From: Epiperipatus broadwayi
Taxonomy: Eukaryota; Onychophora; Udeonychophora; Euonychophora; Peripatidae
Reading direction: 5' to 3'
Length of the DNA stretch: 64,000 bases
Assembly: GCA_028023455.1 (NCBI GenBank)
Contig: JAQFVV010012672.1
Span: 62,001 to 126,000, forward strand
Position numbers and translations under genes: made by a program. Positions within the stretch are counted from its first letter, which is position 1. Each line of letters opens with the position of its first letter. Below are positions 1-9,769 of the stretch, piece after piece. The notes beneath the pieces are model-generated. The model had not been told where the DNA came from. It saw only the letters and a program-made list of their open reading frames with translations, and searched no databases.

Positions 1-832
1 TTAACAATAAAGACAGACCCCCACTCCACGGTAATTGTTTAAATCTGTGAAATAAAAAAAATAGACAGTTAACAATATTAGCGCATCAATGAAATGGCTA
101 CTCATTAATTAAGAGGCAAAATTTTTTTCCCTCCCCCATCGCAAAAAAGGATAAGTATTGCCTGCATCTGGTGGGCTGCACATAAAAGCTTGGCAGGCTG
201 AATTTGATTATCATTCTCAAAAATAACTAAGTCAAATTTACTTCATATATAAATATTTTTAGTAATTTCTTCTGTGTTTAAAATTATGATACTGAAAACA
301 GAATATCATGATTTATGTTATTTACTAATAGATTTAAAATCTTAATTCAAAATCTTATTTGGGAAATTCTATTCAATACTGTGTTGCAATACTTTCAAAA
401 TGAGTCAATAATATAAATGCATTCAATATAAACATATACATTTACTACAATATTATGTTTAAGATTGTGATATTTTAAAATATCTGGTCAAATAAATCTT
501 TTATACACATACATACAAACAGCAGCAGCCTTTTACTACAAAAGCTCTGCTTTTAGCAATTAATTATGCATAGCCTCCTATTGCGTAATGTATATATATT
601 GTTGGGTTTACTAATATCTGACATATATATAGACATAATAAGGGATTAGAAAAAAATTTCTGTAAATGTGATCAAGATGGGCCTTAGTATTAAAGAATTT
701 TTTTAAATCTGCTTATGCAAAAAATTATTACAAACTCCTAATTAGAGACATTTTACCACCATAGTTTTTTTTATATTTAATTATTGTACACACACAAAGT
801 ATTTTATTTTTTAATAAAAAATTAAGGCTTAC
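1..832. other. Non-coding stretch, presumed TCTP intron 3
   Basis: No open frame or recognisable domain was seen on either strand. It follows the splice donor of TCTP exon 3 on the minus strand, so it is most simply part of the next intron. I looked on the minus strand for the conserved TCTP C-terminus and did not find it, so the last coding exon(s) should lie beyond the left edge. Confidence 0.5.
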
Positions 833-1020
833 TTTTTCATATAATCTTTGATATAACCCATGTACTGTTTTTTGTTTTCATAAAACCTTGCTTCTTGTAA
901 TCGCTGATTCAAAACTATATCAACACCACTTTCTGATGAATCTTCAGTGCCTTCATCTTGTTCTTCTTGAGATGGATTAGCGCCATCTAAATGGACATCT
1001 CCCAATTTCCTACTAACATG
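833..1020 (-). CDS. TPT1: TCTP coding exon 3 (partial gene)
   Basis: This internal exon encodes about residues 34-95 of translationally controlled tumor protein, a small conserved cytosolic protein that binds calcium and microtubules and promotes growth and survival. The translation runs from HVSRKLGDVHLDGANPS through an acidic loop rich in Glu, Asp and Ser, then the family hallmark GVDIVLNQRLQE and YIKDYMK. The acceptor is a TTTTTAG at 1021-1022 and the donor is GTAAGC immediately below 833. The exon is 188 nt and ends in phase 2, so at least one more exon is required to the left. The acidic disordered loop followed by the GVDIV signature is seen in TCTP proteins generally. The exact family placement is secure; the remaining third to half of the protein is not in the window. 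Confidence 0.93.
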
Positions 1021-1776
1021 CTAAAAACAATAGGAATACATTTTAATTTTTTTATTTAACAATTTATCAAAACATATTTTAAAATATACTTAAGTATTTA
1101 TAAATAGGTAACTTATTTCAACAATGGAAATTATTTTTGATTAATGTATATATTTTCCTTGCAGTGTACAGGATTTTATTTATCAGACAATTTTTAAAAA
1201 TAAAAATATAATCCCAAGATTTAAAGCATCAAAATTTTATTTTTAAAATAAATATTAAGCTGTTTGCAATATGTTTAGGATTATAATACATGTACTGAAA
1301 GATGCAAGCAAGAACATCTTTTACACACACAAATACAGCACAATAGTAATTATATGTATTCAATGACCTTTAAAAAAGTATTATATAATGTGAACTTTTA
1401 TACATGCTACTTTTGAGTTAATTAATATCTATCATATATATATATAATAAGTCACAACCCAAATTAAAAAAAAACTTTAAATATATTTTCTGTAGATCTG
1501 ATCGAAGAAGTCAAAGCTTTTAATAATGTCTCAATAAAAAAATTTTAAAAACTAACATAATATAGTAATCCCTCTTTAAGCTACATGAATAAATAGTAGA
1601 GAAAAAAAACAGTTGAAATTATAGTTATGTTTCAAATTATTTCCCTGGAATAATCAGAATATATTAAATTCTATTATTTAGAAGGGATTTAAACTCAAAC
1701 TTTCAAACTTCCTATAGCTATCCACATTATCTTATACAACTGATAGACATGATCACATACATGTGAGAAAAACAAA

Positions 1777-1822
1777 TGATCTCCAATATATGTATTTGCT
1801 ACTGAACCAGCATTCATCATCT
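1777..1822 (-). ncRNA. Hammerhead motif A (decayed)
   Basis: On the minus strand, ATGATGA is followed by the family's stem II loop (GCTGGTTCAGT), a GCAAA in place of GAAA, and the stem III/cleavage segment ending in TTGGAGATCAT. About ten bases between the outer stem I strand and the catalytic core have been lost, so the left strand of inner stem I is missing. It is recognised by alignment to the intact copy at 61044-61102 and is expected to be inactive. Confidence 0.6.
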
Positions 1823-2110
1823 CCCCCACACATATTATCAGTGCCCAGTTTATATTAAGATAGCAAATCTTCAAACTTTAATGGACAGGTTTCAATCTTC
1901 TCCACCCTCCAACTCCACATGAGGGGTCAGACTTACTTAAAAGTCAACATGGGTATGACAATAATATTGGCATCAACAAGAGCTTTAAGCATTCCACCAT
2001 TAGATTTTCAATGACAGGGATGGCTGGAGAGTTGGAGTGTGCCTGTACATTAAAGTTTGAAGATTTAACATCTTAATATAAACTGAGCACCGATTATGTA
2101 TGGGAGATGA

Positions 2111-2166
2111 TCATCTGGACCAACTGATGAGTGCTGATCAGCATGAACATGTATATTGGAGATTTT
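2111..2166 (+). ncRNA. Hammerhead motif B (degraded core)
   Basis: The core CTGATGA is intact at 2124-2130, preceded by inner stem I CCAA and followed by stem II GTGCTG/CAGCAT with a 2-nt loop. The GAA of GAAA is present, but position 15.1 is C. The stem III/cleavage segment GTATA is followed by TTGG, which pairs with CCAA. The outer stem I helix is weak here. It is paired head to head with motif A. Confidence 0.65.
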
Positions 2167-2534
2167 ATCTTTTTCACATATAAATGGTTATGTGTATCAG
2201 TTGTATAAAATAGACTAGATAGCTGTAGGGAGCTTACAAGTCTGAGTTCAAATCTCTTCTAATTACATTAAGTTCAATATAGACTACATATATTAAATTC
2301 TATTAACTGATTTATTATACAAAACTACCTAAACTTCAAATATTCAATTTCTTTGTTTTAATTCATATGGCTGAAACATTTTGTTAGGATTTTTTACTAA
2401 TTTTAAATAAGTAAAAAAGAATTAATTACAATTATGAATGTAATTGCTTCTAGAAGGCCATATGTTATACCGGTCATACTTTATAGTTTATATTGAAATA
2501 TATATATTTAGAAATAACCAATTCCAGACTCTTA

Positions 2535-3643
2535 GTCTAGAGCTGGGGTGGGCAACCTTTTACTGGCATCATGCCGAACCGATGTTATTCCATATGCCAA
2601 CTTGATTTGACTGATATTATATATAGTAACATAAATGGTCAGGTTATAATGAGCTTCAAAATTATATATATATACTTTTGAAGTCCATTATAACCAGATC
2701 TTATGCTAGTGATCATTCAATACTGTAAAATACAAAGGATCAAATGTGAACATTATGTTTTGTTAAATTATACTGCATTTGAAAGACATGTAAAATTTTC
2801 TTTGCCATGGGAGGAAATTCATCCCATTGGTGCTTAAATGTGTATTGATTTAAAAATTGCCGATTAATGTGCAGTCAATCAGAATAGGCAAAGCACATTT
2901 AACTTTCAATGGATTAATTTAAAAATCTGATTAATGAACTCAAACAAAATAAACAGGTATTTTTCTAGCTTTCATCAAATGTTACAAAGAAACTCATTTT
3001 TGCGATTTCAAAAATCATCTCAAAATTGGAAGTTTTTCATATATATATATTCTTTAAAACTATGGATATTTGGAATTTTTCTGTATGAAAAATTTGTTTT
3101 AATTATATTAGACATTTAAGAGTAAAAAAATGTTTAACAAATCTCACATATTTGCTAACTTCATGCATTAATCAGACTATCACTAACTATAAATTTTTTC
3201 AAGCAAATGTTCAAAATTTAAAATGTAGTATTATATAATTATAAATAAAAGTTTATCAAATGAATTAATTGATATAATAATCTGCCTGAATATAAATTTA
3301 CTCTAAACATGAAGATGCATACAAAAATATCAAAGGTCAATTGACCATCAGAAGAAAAAAAAACATATCCAGGCAAAATTAACCCCCCGGGGGGGGATTT
3401 CATCCCACTTGGCTTTTATCTTTATTAAAAATAAAGATTGTGTACATTTACTATACAAAATTAGTAAATTAAAGTTAATCATGGTTTTCATTTACAAGTG
3501 ACCACATATGCAAAACAGATAATAGCACATGCGCTGTATTTAAAATATAATTTTTTATTATTTCAATTCAGAGTGCCATTGATAATCTTCCCATGTGCTA
3601 AACATAACATGCATGTAATAAGTTGCTGACCCCTGGTCTAGAG
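2535..3643. mobile_element. Non-autonomous hAT element with perfect 8-bp TSD
   Basis: The 1,093-bp element (2543-3635) is bounded by GTCTAGAG at 2535-2542 and 3636-3643, an exact 8-bp duplication as made by hAT transposases. The ends are CTGGGGTGGGCAACC on the left and the complement of CAGGGGTCAGCAACT on the right, close to the CAGGGGTCGGCAACC type of hAT terminus found in many animals. The interior has no transposase; a 61-residue frame at 2934-3119 has no domain. It must have been moved in trans. A hAT-type transposase tail survives at 22449-22830, but nothing links the two directly. Confidence 0.88.
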
Positions 3644-6016
3644 CTAAGTTGCTATTCAAAATTTAACAAAAAAATTTTTTTTTTTTCATATTGTATTGTT
3701 CAATTTTAATGAAAATTAAAAAGTCCAACGTTTAAAATAAAAATATAAACAAATTTACCTTAATAAAAATTTACAATTATTGATTTAGCCACATCATATT
3801 CAGAACTTACATTTTCTTGCTTAGAAATTAATTTTTTGATGTAATGATCCGACTTTTCTGGCTCATAATCGCAGATAAAGTCGAATTTTTACAAGAATAA
3901 ATAAATTTATGCCAATAAAATTTTTTTTTTCACTTTATTTTGGAAATTATTTCTTTTTTTGACGACATTAACCAGCATTTCTAATTCTGTTTTAAAGTTT
4001 TACAACACTGCATCTTGCAGCACATTGTTTTTGGCTAAAATTATTATACATATGTTGCAAAATAATTTGTAATTTGTCTTTCAGTTTTTGGCAAATATTA
4101 TTATGTGTGCAGTAGAAATTCAAAATAAAAACTAAATAATAAATCGTTTAGCATTGGATATTCATGAACCCATTTTTATTTTAATATTGATCTTTAATTT
4201 TTTTAAACTTGCATTTAATATCATACTTCACTTCCTATACAAAGAATATCTCAATGAATATACAAACTACACTTAGCTTCCAAATATAGATTACTATATT
4301 CTTTTTAACAACACAAACAATACAAAATTAAATAAAATATTTAAAATCAATAATAATAATGTTCCAGATTCCTTTTTGATGATTTCAAACAATCTTTCAA
4401 TTTAGAGGTCAAATTTAAATCAGTTTATTTCTGAGAAATTTTCAAATGTATCTGGAATTCATATTAAGATAGGCTAGGCAGAAATTTGCTAAGTTTTTCA
4501 TAATAAATAATGACATATGATTTATTTTATGTATTCCTTCTTTTACATAACAAAAAATTTCTTTCATATAAGACTTATATACTCCAGTGAACTAAAAATT
4601 ATAAGCTCCATTTTTCTTCATAATAGTGGTTTCAAATGGCTGATGAGAACTTGATAAAACTGTCAGGCTGAAAGGCAACATGCCCAATACTGTAAGGCAT
4701 AAAAAGTCTTCAGAAATTTGCTAATTAGTGAAGCTCATAATAATAATAAAAAACTAAAATTTATTTTACAGCAGTAGTAACATCTTCCCATAGTAAATTT
4801 CAAAAATGTTGTAACTGAATGACAAACTATAACTATCTTGAAACTACTCATTTCAAATAGTCTGATTACAAAACCCTAGGTAAAGAAACTTATTTCTAAA
4901 ATTACAATCTATAGTACATAGCTTTTTTTCATAACTAATGTGAAATTAACCAATAAAAAATCATAAATGGCAAACTTAAGATAAACTAGCTTTACGAAAA
5001 TGATAGAATTTTATTGATATGCAGGACAAGAAAAACAAATCATTGGGGGGGGGGGCACCATACCATTTATTTCACTTCATTAAAGCCTCCCACCAACTTT
5101 AGATATATATCTTAAACGCGTTAAAGCAATAAATTCTGCCATACAGTATGCATATCTCTTATCTATCTCGTTATAAAGGTTTTAGTTTGTGCTACTTGGG
5201 ATATTTACAAACTTTTCCATGATGTCAATTATTCAGTGTCATTCTAATCCCAGTTCCGAATTTAACCTAAATCCTATAAACAGGATGAATATGTTTCCTG
5301 AACGGCGGCAAATAAGGTTTATAAATCTTTATTACTTTAAGACATATCTCACTGATGTTTATCTTTTAAGAATTTGAAGAACAATATTGATCCGCCATCT
5401 TTGACTAGCAAATAGCATTTTTATCGATAAAGCAACTAAAGCATTACTAACTCATGTATATAAATAATACAGTATTATAATTTGAAAAACTTAGTACAAC
5501 ACGTGGTAGTTTTAATTTAAATCCAAAAATACGCAGAAGCATTAATTTAGAAAAAGTATAAAACTCAAAATTTTTAAATTGTTCATACATACGTATTGAA
5601 TCATGCCCCCCATACTACCGCGAAATGTTTCATGACTCGTTCACTATAATAATATAAATCCATCACTACCAATTCATATTTTAACTTTTTCCTCCAAGTT
5701 TTAAACTTTTTTTTTTTTTTCAAATATCGAACAAAAATACAGTGAACGTTTCGATAGAAATTTAAGTTTAGAATTTCTTATTCTCAATAATTTTTAAATT
5801 CGACTACCCTACCATATATATATTCTAATTTTTATAATTCTGAAATTACAGTAAGAACTATTTACAAAAATATTAGCCATTAATTAAACTATTTTAAAAT
5901 CATCCCAAACAGAATGACGCATTCACGGATATAGAATAAAAGAAAAAAAAGTCAAAAACGTACAACTACATATTTATAATAAATATATATATATTCAAGC
6001 TAAACAAGTAACTTAC

Positions 6017-6087
6017 CTTGCCATAAACTTCATACACTACATCGTCAACCAATCTCAATTTGTAGGAGTCCGTGAACATTTCATCAC
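6017..6087 (-). CDS. TPT1: TCTP coding exon 2
   Basis: This exon encodes residues 10-33. The codon split with exon 1 gives Gly, then DEMFTDSYKLRLVDDVVYE and VYGK. GDEMF(T/S)D is the first TCTP signature and forms part of the core beta sheet in the family. The acceptor is ...TTCATAG at 6088-6089 and the donor is CAAG|GTAAGT, a full consensus, at 6016-6017. The exon is 71 nt and ends in phase 0, in agreement with the first codon of exon 3. The short AT-rich extension of the open frame on either side is intron. Confidence 0.94.
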
Positions 6088-6199
6088 CTATGAATTCAAT
6101 AACGTTATAATTACATATTATTTTAATATTAAAATCTAAACTTATATAAATAAAAAGAAAACTATTCTGTAACAAAAAAGATGTTATAAATTAATATAC

Positions 6200-6227
6200 C
6201 TGTAAAAATATCTTTGTAGATGATCAT
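6200..6227 (-). CDS. TPT1: TCTP coding exon 1 (start codon)
   Basis: This 28-nt exon encodes MIIYKDIFTG, the invariant start of TCTP proteins. Its last G is shared with exon 2. The start codon sits in CCAAAATG and the donor is G|GTATATT. The short first coding exon explains why no long open frame marks the gene start. Upstream on the same strand lies a pyrimidine tract of the kind found at the cap of TOP mRNAs. Confidence 0.95.
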
Positions 6228-6400
6228 TTTGGCAAGATGTTGTCCGATTTACTATATCTTGCCGACAATATGTTCTTCCACTGGTCGACACCGTGGGCAA
6301 AAAGGAAGTATACTTCGAGCTTGCGTATATTTGACAAGTGATGACGTAGAAACATGGTAGCCGGTAGATTTATAATATAGAAAAAAAAAGATGATTATGT
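6228..6400 (-). promoter_or_regulatory. TCTP 5' leader and probable TOP promoter
   Basis: Reading down the minus strand toward the start codon, a CTTCCTTTTT tract (complement of 6299-6308) lies about 72 nt before the ATG. TCTP is a classical 5'TOP mRNA in animals, so the cap may fall at a C in this tract. A CRE-like TGACGTA occurs on the plus strand near 6342-6348. The segment is visibly less AT-rich than its surroundings. The start site and factor binding are inferred, not shown. Confidence 0.55.
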
Positions 6401-7559
6401 AAAGCGAGGTTTTCCCCCCTCCCTTATTGTTAATAGTGCTCCGCTGGCGTCAGTATAAATTAATTTCTCAGGTTTGATTTAAATTATTTATATCATCAAT
6501 AGTACTTTAAAATTAGGACCAAAAATCATTCCTTTTTTTTATATTACATTGTATTATTCTAAATTTAGAATTTTCATATTTCTTTTGAATTTTTGTAAAC
6601 ATTTAATGAGTAACCCAATAAAATGATCTGGTAAAAATAATTCACCCAAAGTTGTTTTTCTTAAATATGCTTTGTATTGAATGTCGTACGATTAAATTAA
6701 ATTACGACTGGGAAAATTTTTAATGCCAAACATCTTTTCCGAATATACCCTATTTTCACCTAGACCGAAATATGTTAAAGAAGTTTTTCGTTTTAATGTT
6801 TACTGTTATTGTATTTTTAGATATTATATATGGTAAATGTCTTACTTGCCCATTTTCTCCCATATGAAATAAACATATTTTTCCTTCCATAGTAAAAATA
6901 TTAGCAAAATCACAGAACATGAATATCATGTAAAAATATTGGCAAATCATAAAACAATTAACAAGATCAAATAACCTCTTTCCCTCAACCAAAAACAAAT
7001 GACGTAATATTATTTTTACATTATTTTATGAAATCGTAGTATATATTAATAGTTTGATTGTTTGGAGTGATAACTTAAAATATTTTATAGCTCTTGCTGG
7101 TTGATCGTTCTTTCTTTTTCATTTGGGAAGGTTCATATTTTCGTTTCAAATATAATTTGATAAGTTCTTATTTTGCTTATATGATATTTAAGTTTTGTCA
7201 GTTTTAAGATCGTGATGTGGTAAAGTATATATAGTGATTCGTTCGTCATAAAAAAAACATGGACCGTATGCAATTAATGTGTAATACTTTTGTCATCTCT
7301 CTCAATTTTGTCTATTTCTTGTAATAATGGCCGAATAAATTCAAATTCCACACCATTCTTTAATGTTATCTATTCTTATTTTATTGTGTTCTCTTATGCC
7401 TAGTAATACCAAAATGTGTTTTTTTTTATTTCCCACTTTCAATTATTAATAAATATATCTAAATAGTTGTATAACTTCTTTGCCAATATTTCCAATTCAC
7501 TTTTTTTTTAAATATACCCAGAACAAACCAAGATTTTATTCATTGAATCTTTTGTTACC
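6401..7559. other. AT-rich intergenic spacer
   Basis: No recognisable gene or repeat was seen. A weak open frame on the minus strand near 6756-6998 has no domain and is treated as chance. Confidence 0.5.
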
Positions 7560-7662
7560 AAATACTCATAACTTTATATTTAACTAAAAAAAATAAAAGG
7601 TGGTTTCTGGAGGGTTGCATTAGATCCTAAGATCTAGATGCAGTATTCTAAGATCTAAGGTT

Positions 7663-7702
7663 CCTCATTGATGAAAGCTAAAAGCTATAAACTAGACTGG
7701 GG
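7663..7702 (+). ncRNA. Hammerhead-like motif, second family, copy 1
   Basis: Stem I is CCTCA (7663-7667) with TGGGG (7698-7702). The core is T in place of C3, then TGATGA. Stem II is AGCT/AGCT with an AAA loop. The GAAA position reads TAAA, and the cleavage triplet reads GAC instead of GUC. The layout matches a minimal type I hammerhead, but three core changes should make it inactive. Confidence 0.4.
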
Positions 7703-8185
7703 TTAATGGATGAGTAGGCACTAGATAGGGATTTAATGCACAAACATTCTTGCATTCATAGATTATTATGACTTGCACTGGGCGGCACTATATGGGGTGT
7801 TTGTCACAGTCTTAATAGCTTGTGTGAGCATAGGAAATGCCGATCGTGTGATGTTTAGTGTTTTAATACCATTTCTGCTCAAAGGATGATGGTGACTATG
7901 GTTATTAAAGACCCAAAATATATAGATACTGAACTGGGTTCAGATTTATATAACTATACAAGCAAATGAACTTGGATTGAAAACATTTACCTGTTTTCAT
8001 TTTAGACTCATAACTTTATAGTTAATTAAAAAAATTGATTTATTTCAACAGTTGGAATGTTGGCTAAGAAAAGATTTTATTCAGTGCTTTAGGCCATGGA
8101 AATATTAACTAAAAAAGGCAAAGGTGGCTGCTGGAGAGTTGCATTAGATCCTAAAATCTAGATGCAGTGCTCTCAGATTCAAGAC

Positions 8186-8227
8186 TTCTCATTGATGAAA
8201 TCTGAAAGCTAGAAACCAGTCTGAGGA
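8186..8227 (+). ncRNA. Hammerhead-like motif, second family, copy 2
   Basis: Stem I is TTCTCA (8186-8191) with TGAGGA (8222-8227), 6 bp including one G-U. The core is T in place of C3, then TGATGA at 8193-8198. Stem II is a short helix with one mismatch. GAAA is at 8212-8215, stem III is AC..GU with a 2-nt loop, and the cleavage triplet is GTC (8219-8221). Everything except C3 fits the consensus. Compared with copy 1, the stem I sequences differ yet still pair. Confidence 0.5.
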
Positions 8228-8692
8228 TATTGGATGAGTAGGCACTACATAGAGATTTTATGTACAAACCTTGTTGCATCCATTGCTTGCACAAAATGGC
8301 ACTATTGTATAGAGAGTATTGCTAACATTTAGAAAATGGTAAAATATTTTTTTTGTGTATTTGTTTACTGCAAGCATGCTTTAAAACTAAGTTGTACATA
8401 AGATTAGTTAGTTTTTAGTCGATCTGTTACTAAAGAATTTTTCAATTTGAAAAAGAGAGTGCTTTATTTGAGAAAGAAGATAATATTTGAAATGTAAGGT
8501 TAGGAAACGTGATTATCAATCACCATTAAAAAAAAAGAAAAGTTTTTTTGCCTTTTGTATAAAGGGGTTTGAAGAGTAGTAGAGAAATCATAAATGTAAA
8601 TATAAAGTAGAGGACTTGGAAAAATAAGAAATATGGATTGCATTTGTATTGCACAATGTATATATAATGGTCAGAAGTAAATTAGGTATGCT

Positions 8693-9640
8693 ATGGTAGA
8701 GTGTACCATATGTGATAAGATTTATTATTTGAAATGATTAAATAAGACTAGGAAGGATGTAACAGGTGTATGGTTATGTAGATCGTGTGGTAATGTGATA
8801 AAAGAGGTGAAAAAATGGTTTCTAAGTATAGATAGTTTAAAGAGGAAGTCAGGAGAGAATGGAGCAAAATGTAGATAAGGAAGATAGAATAGAATATGTT
8901 TTTAGTGAAGTGACAAGAGATATGAATGACAAAATAAGTAGCGCATTGGAGATGGTTAGCCAAAGAATAAGATAGAGGAAGAGGTAAAGGATGTATGTGA
9001 GCAGATTAAGGAATTAATGAATAGAAATGATAAGGAATAACTAGATAAGGAAGTTCAGAAAGTGAAAGAGAATATCACGGATGAAGTAGGAAAAGTAAAC
9101 TATGAGACAGTATTGATAGGAGACTCGCTAATTAGAGGATGTGGAGATGTAATTGCAAGGGAAAACAGAAACAGGTATGTAAGAATATATTTGCCTGGAG
9201 CTAGAATTAGGGATAAATATAGATAAGGTAAAGAATAAGGAAGTAGAGATGTTTATATCATAGTATGGACAAATAATTGGTCAGAGCCCTCGGAGAGAGT
9301 AATGGATGAGTACATAGATTTGATTAGTAATTTGAGTAAGATTAAAGGAAGAGTAGGGAATAGTTAGATTCTTACCAAGATTCGACAATAGGTTTTTTTT
9401 TTGATAGGGCTTGTTCTATAAATGAGAGATTGAAAAAATTTATGTGAGAGAAATAATGGTATGTTTGTGGATGTGTGGGATTATTTTTATTAGTAAGAGG
9501 GAGTTGTATAGTAAAGATGGATTGTATTTAGCAAAACGAGGAAATGAAATATTAAAGAGATTATGGGGGGGGGGGGTTAAATTGCAATATTATCAAAAAG
9601 AAGAATGGATGGGATCTAAGAAATAAACAAAGGATAGCTG
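8693..9640 (+). pseudogene. CR1-type LINE ORF1 remnant (zinc finger + esterase)
   Basis: From the ATG at 8693 the frame reads MVECTICDKIYYLK, and after a stop VTGVWLCRSCGNVIKEVKKW. This gives a CxxC...WxCxxC pattern like the PHD-like finger of CR1 ORF1 proteins. Farther on, around 9113-9142, VLIGDSLIRGCGDV carries the catalytic GDS of the SGNH esterase fold, followed by decayed LPGARI-like sequence. In CR1 elements ORF1 packages the RNA, and the esterase is thought to act at membranes. Numerous in-frame stops and a 12-base G run at 9565-9576 show it is dead. Confidence 0.7.
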
Positions 9641-9769
9641 ATTTAGATATAAACATAGATGTGGAGAGGGAATGGGTCTGTAAAATGAATGATAAGTAAG
9701 TTACTTACAAATGTAATAGGGAAGAAAGAGTCAAAAGAATTTATAAAAGGGTAGTAAGAAGAAATTATT

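Larger units (their letters stand above)
1659..2305. mobile_element. Palindromic hammerhead element I, flanked by an 18-bp direct repeat
   Basis: The sequence folds back on itself: the left arm (to about 1910) is an imperfect reverse complement of the right arm (about 2030-2275). Each arm carries one decayed hammerhead motif (A on the minus strand, B on the plus strand), so it is a head-to-head inverted dimer of the unit also seen at 17.3, 21.0 and 60.3 kb. A perfect 18-bp repeat, ATATATTAAATTCTATTA, lies at 1659-1676 and again at 2288-2305, bounding a 611-bp insert. A repeat that long is a typical target-site duplication of target-primed retroposition. The element sits within TCTP intron 2. 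No protein is encoded. Confidence 0.75.
1021..6016 (-). other. TCTP intron 2
   Basis: This is a ~5 kb GT-AG intron between TCTP exons 2 and 3. It contains a palindromic hammerhead-ribozyme element (1659-2305) and a non-autonomous hAT element (2535-3643). The rest (1021-1658 and 3644-6016) is AT-rich filler in which I saw no coding signal; it includes an 11-base G run near 5045. Short frames near 5189-5377 show no domain or codon pattern and are taken as chance. Confidence 0.75.
7560..8340 (+). repeat. Direct repeat (~520-bp period) with hammerhead-like motifs
   Basis: A ~200-bp block beginning GGTGG(T/C)T(T/G)CTGGAG(G/A)GTTGCATTAGATCCTAA-type sequence at about 7600 recurs at about 8120. Shared landmarks are TTGATGAAA..., GGATGAGTAGGCACTA and the segment ending in GGCACTAT. 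Each block contains a fold resembling a hammerhead ribozyme (7663-7702 and 8186-8227). The repeat ends near 8340, about 300 bp before the CR1-type LINE, and could be part of that LINE's 5' region or a separate ribozyme-bearing tandem unit. Confidence 0.7.

Noticed and set aside
4637-4690. CTGATGAG followed by GAAAGGCAACATGCC, hammerhead-like
   Set aside because: Stem II does not start directly after the core, no U-H cleavage step follows the putative stem III, and no stem I pairing exists.
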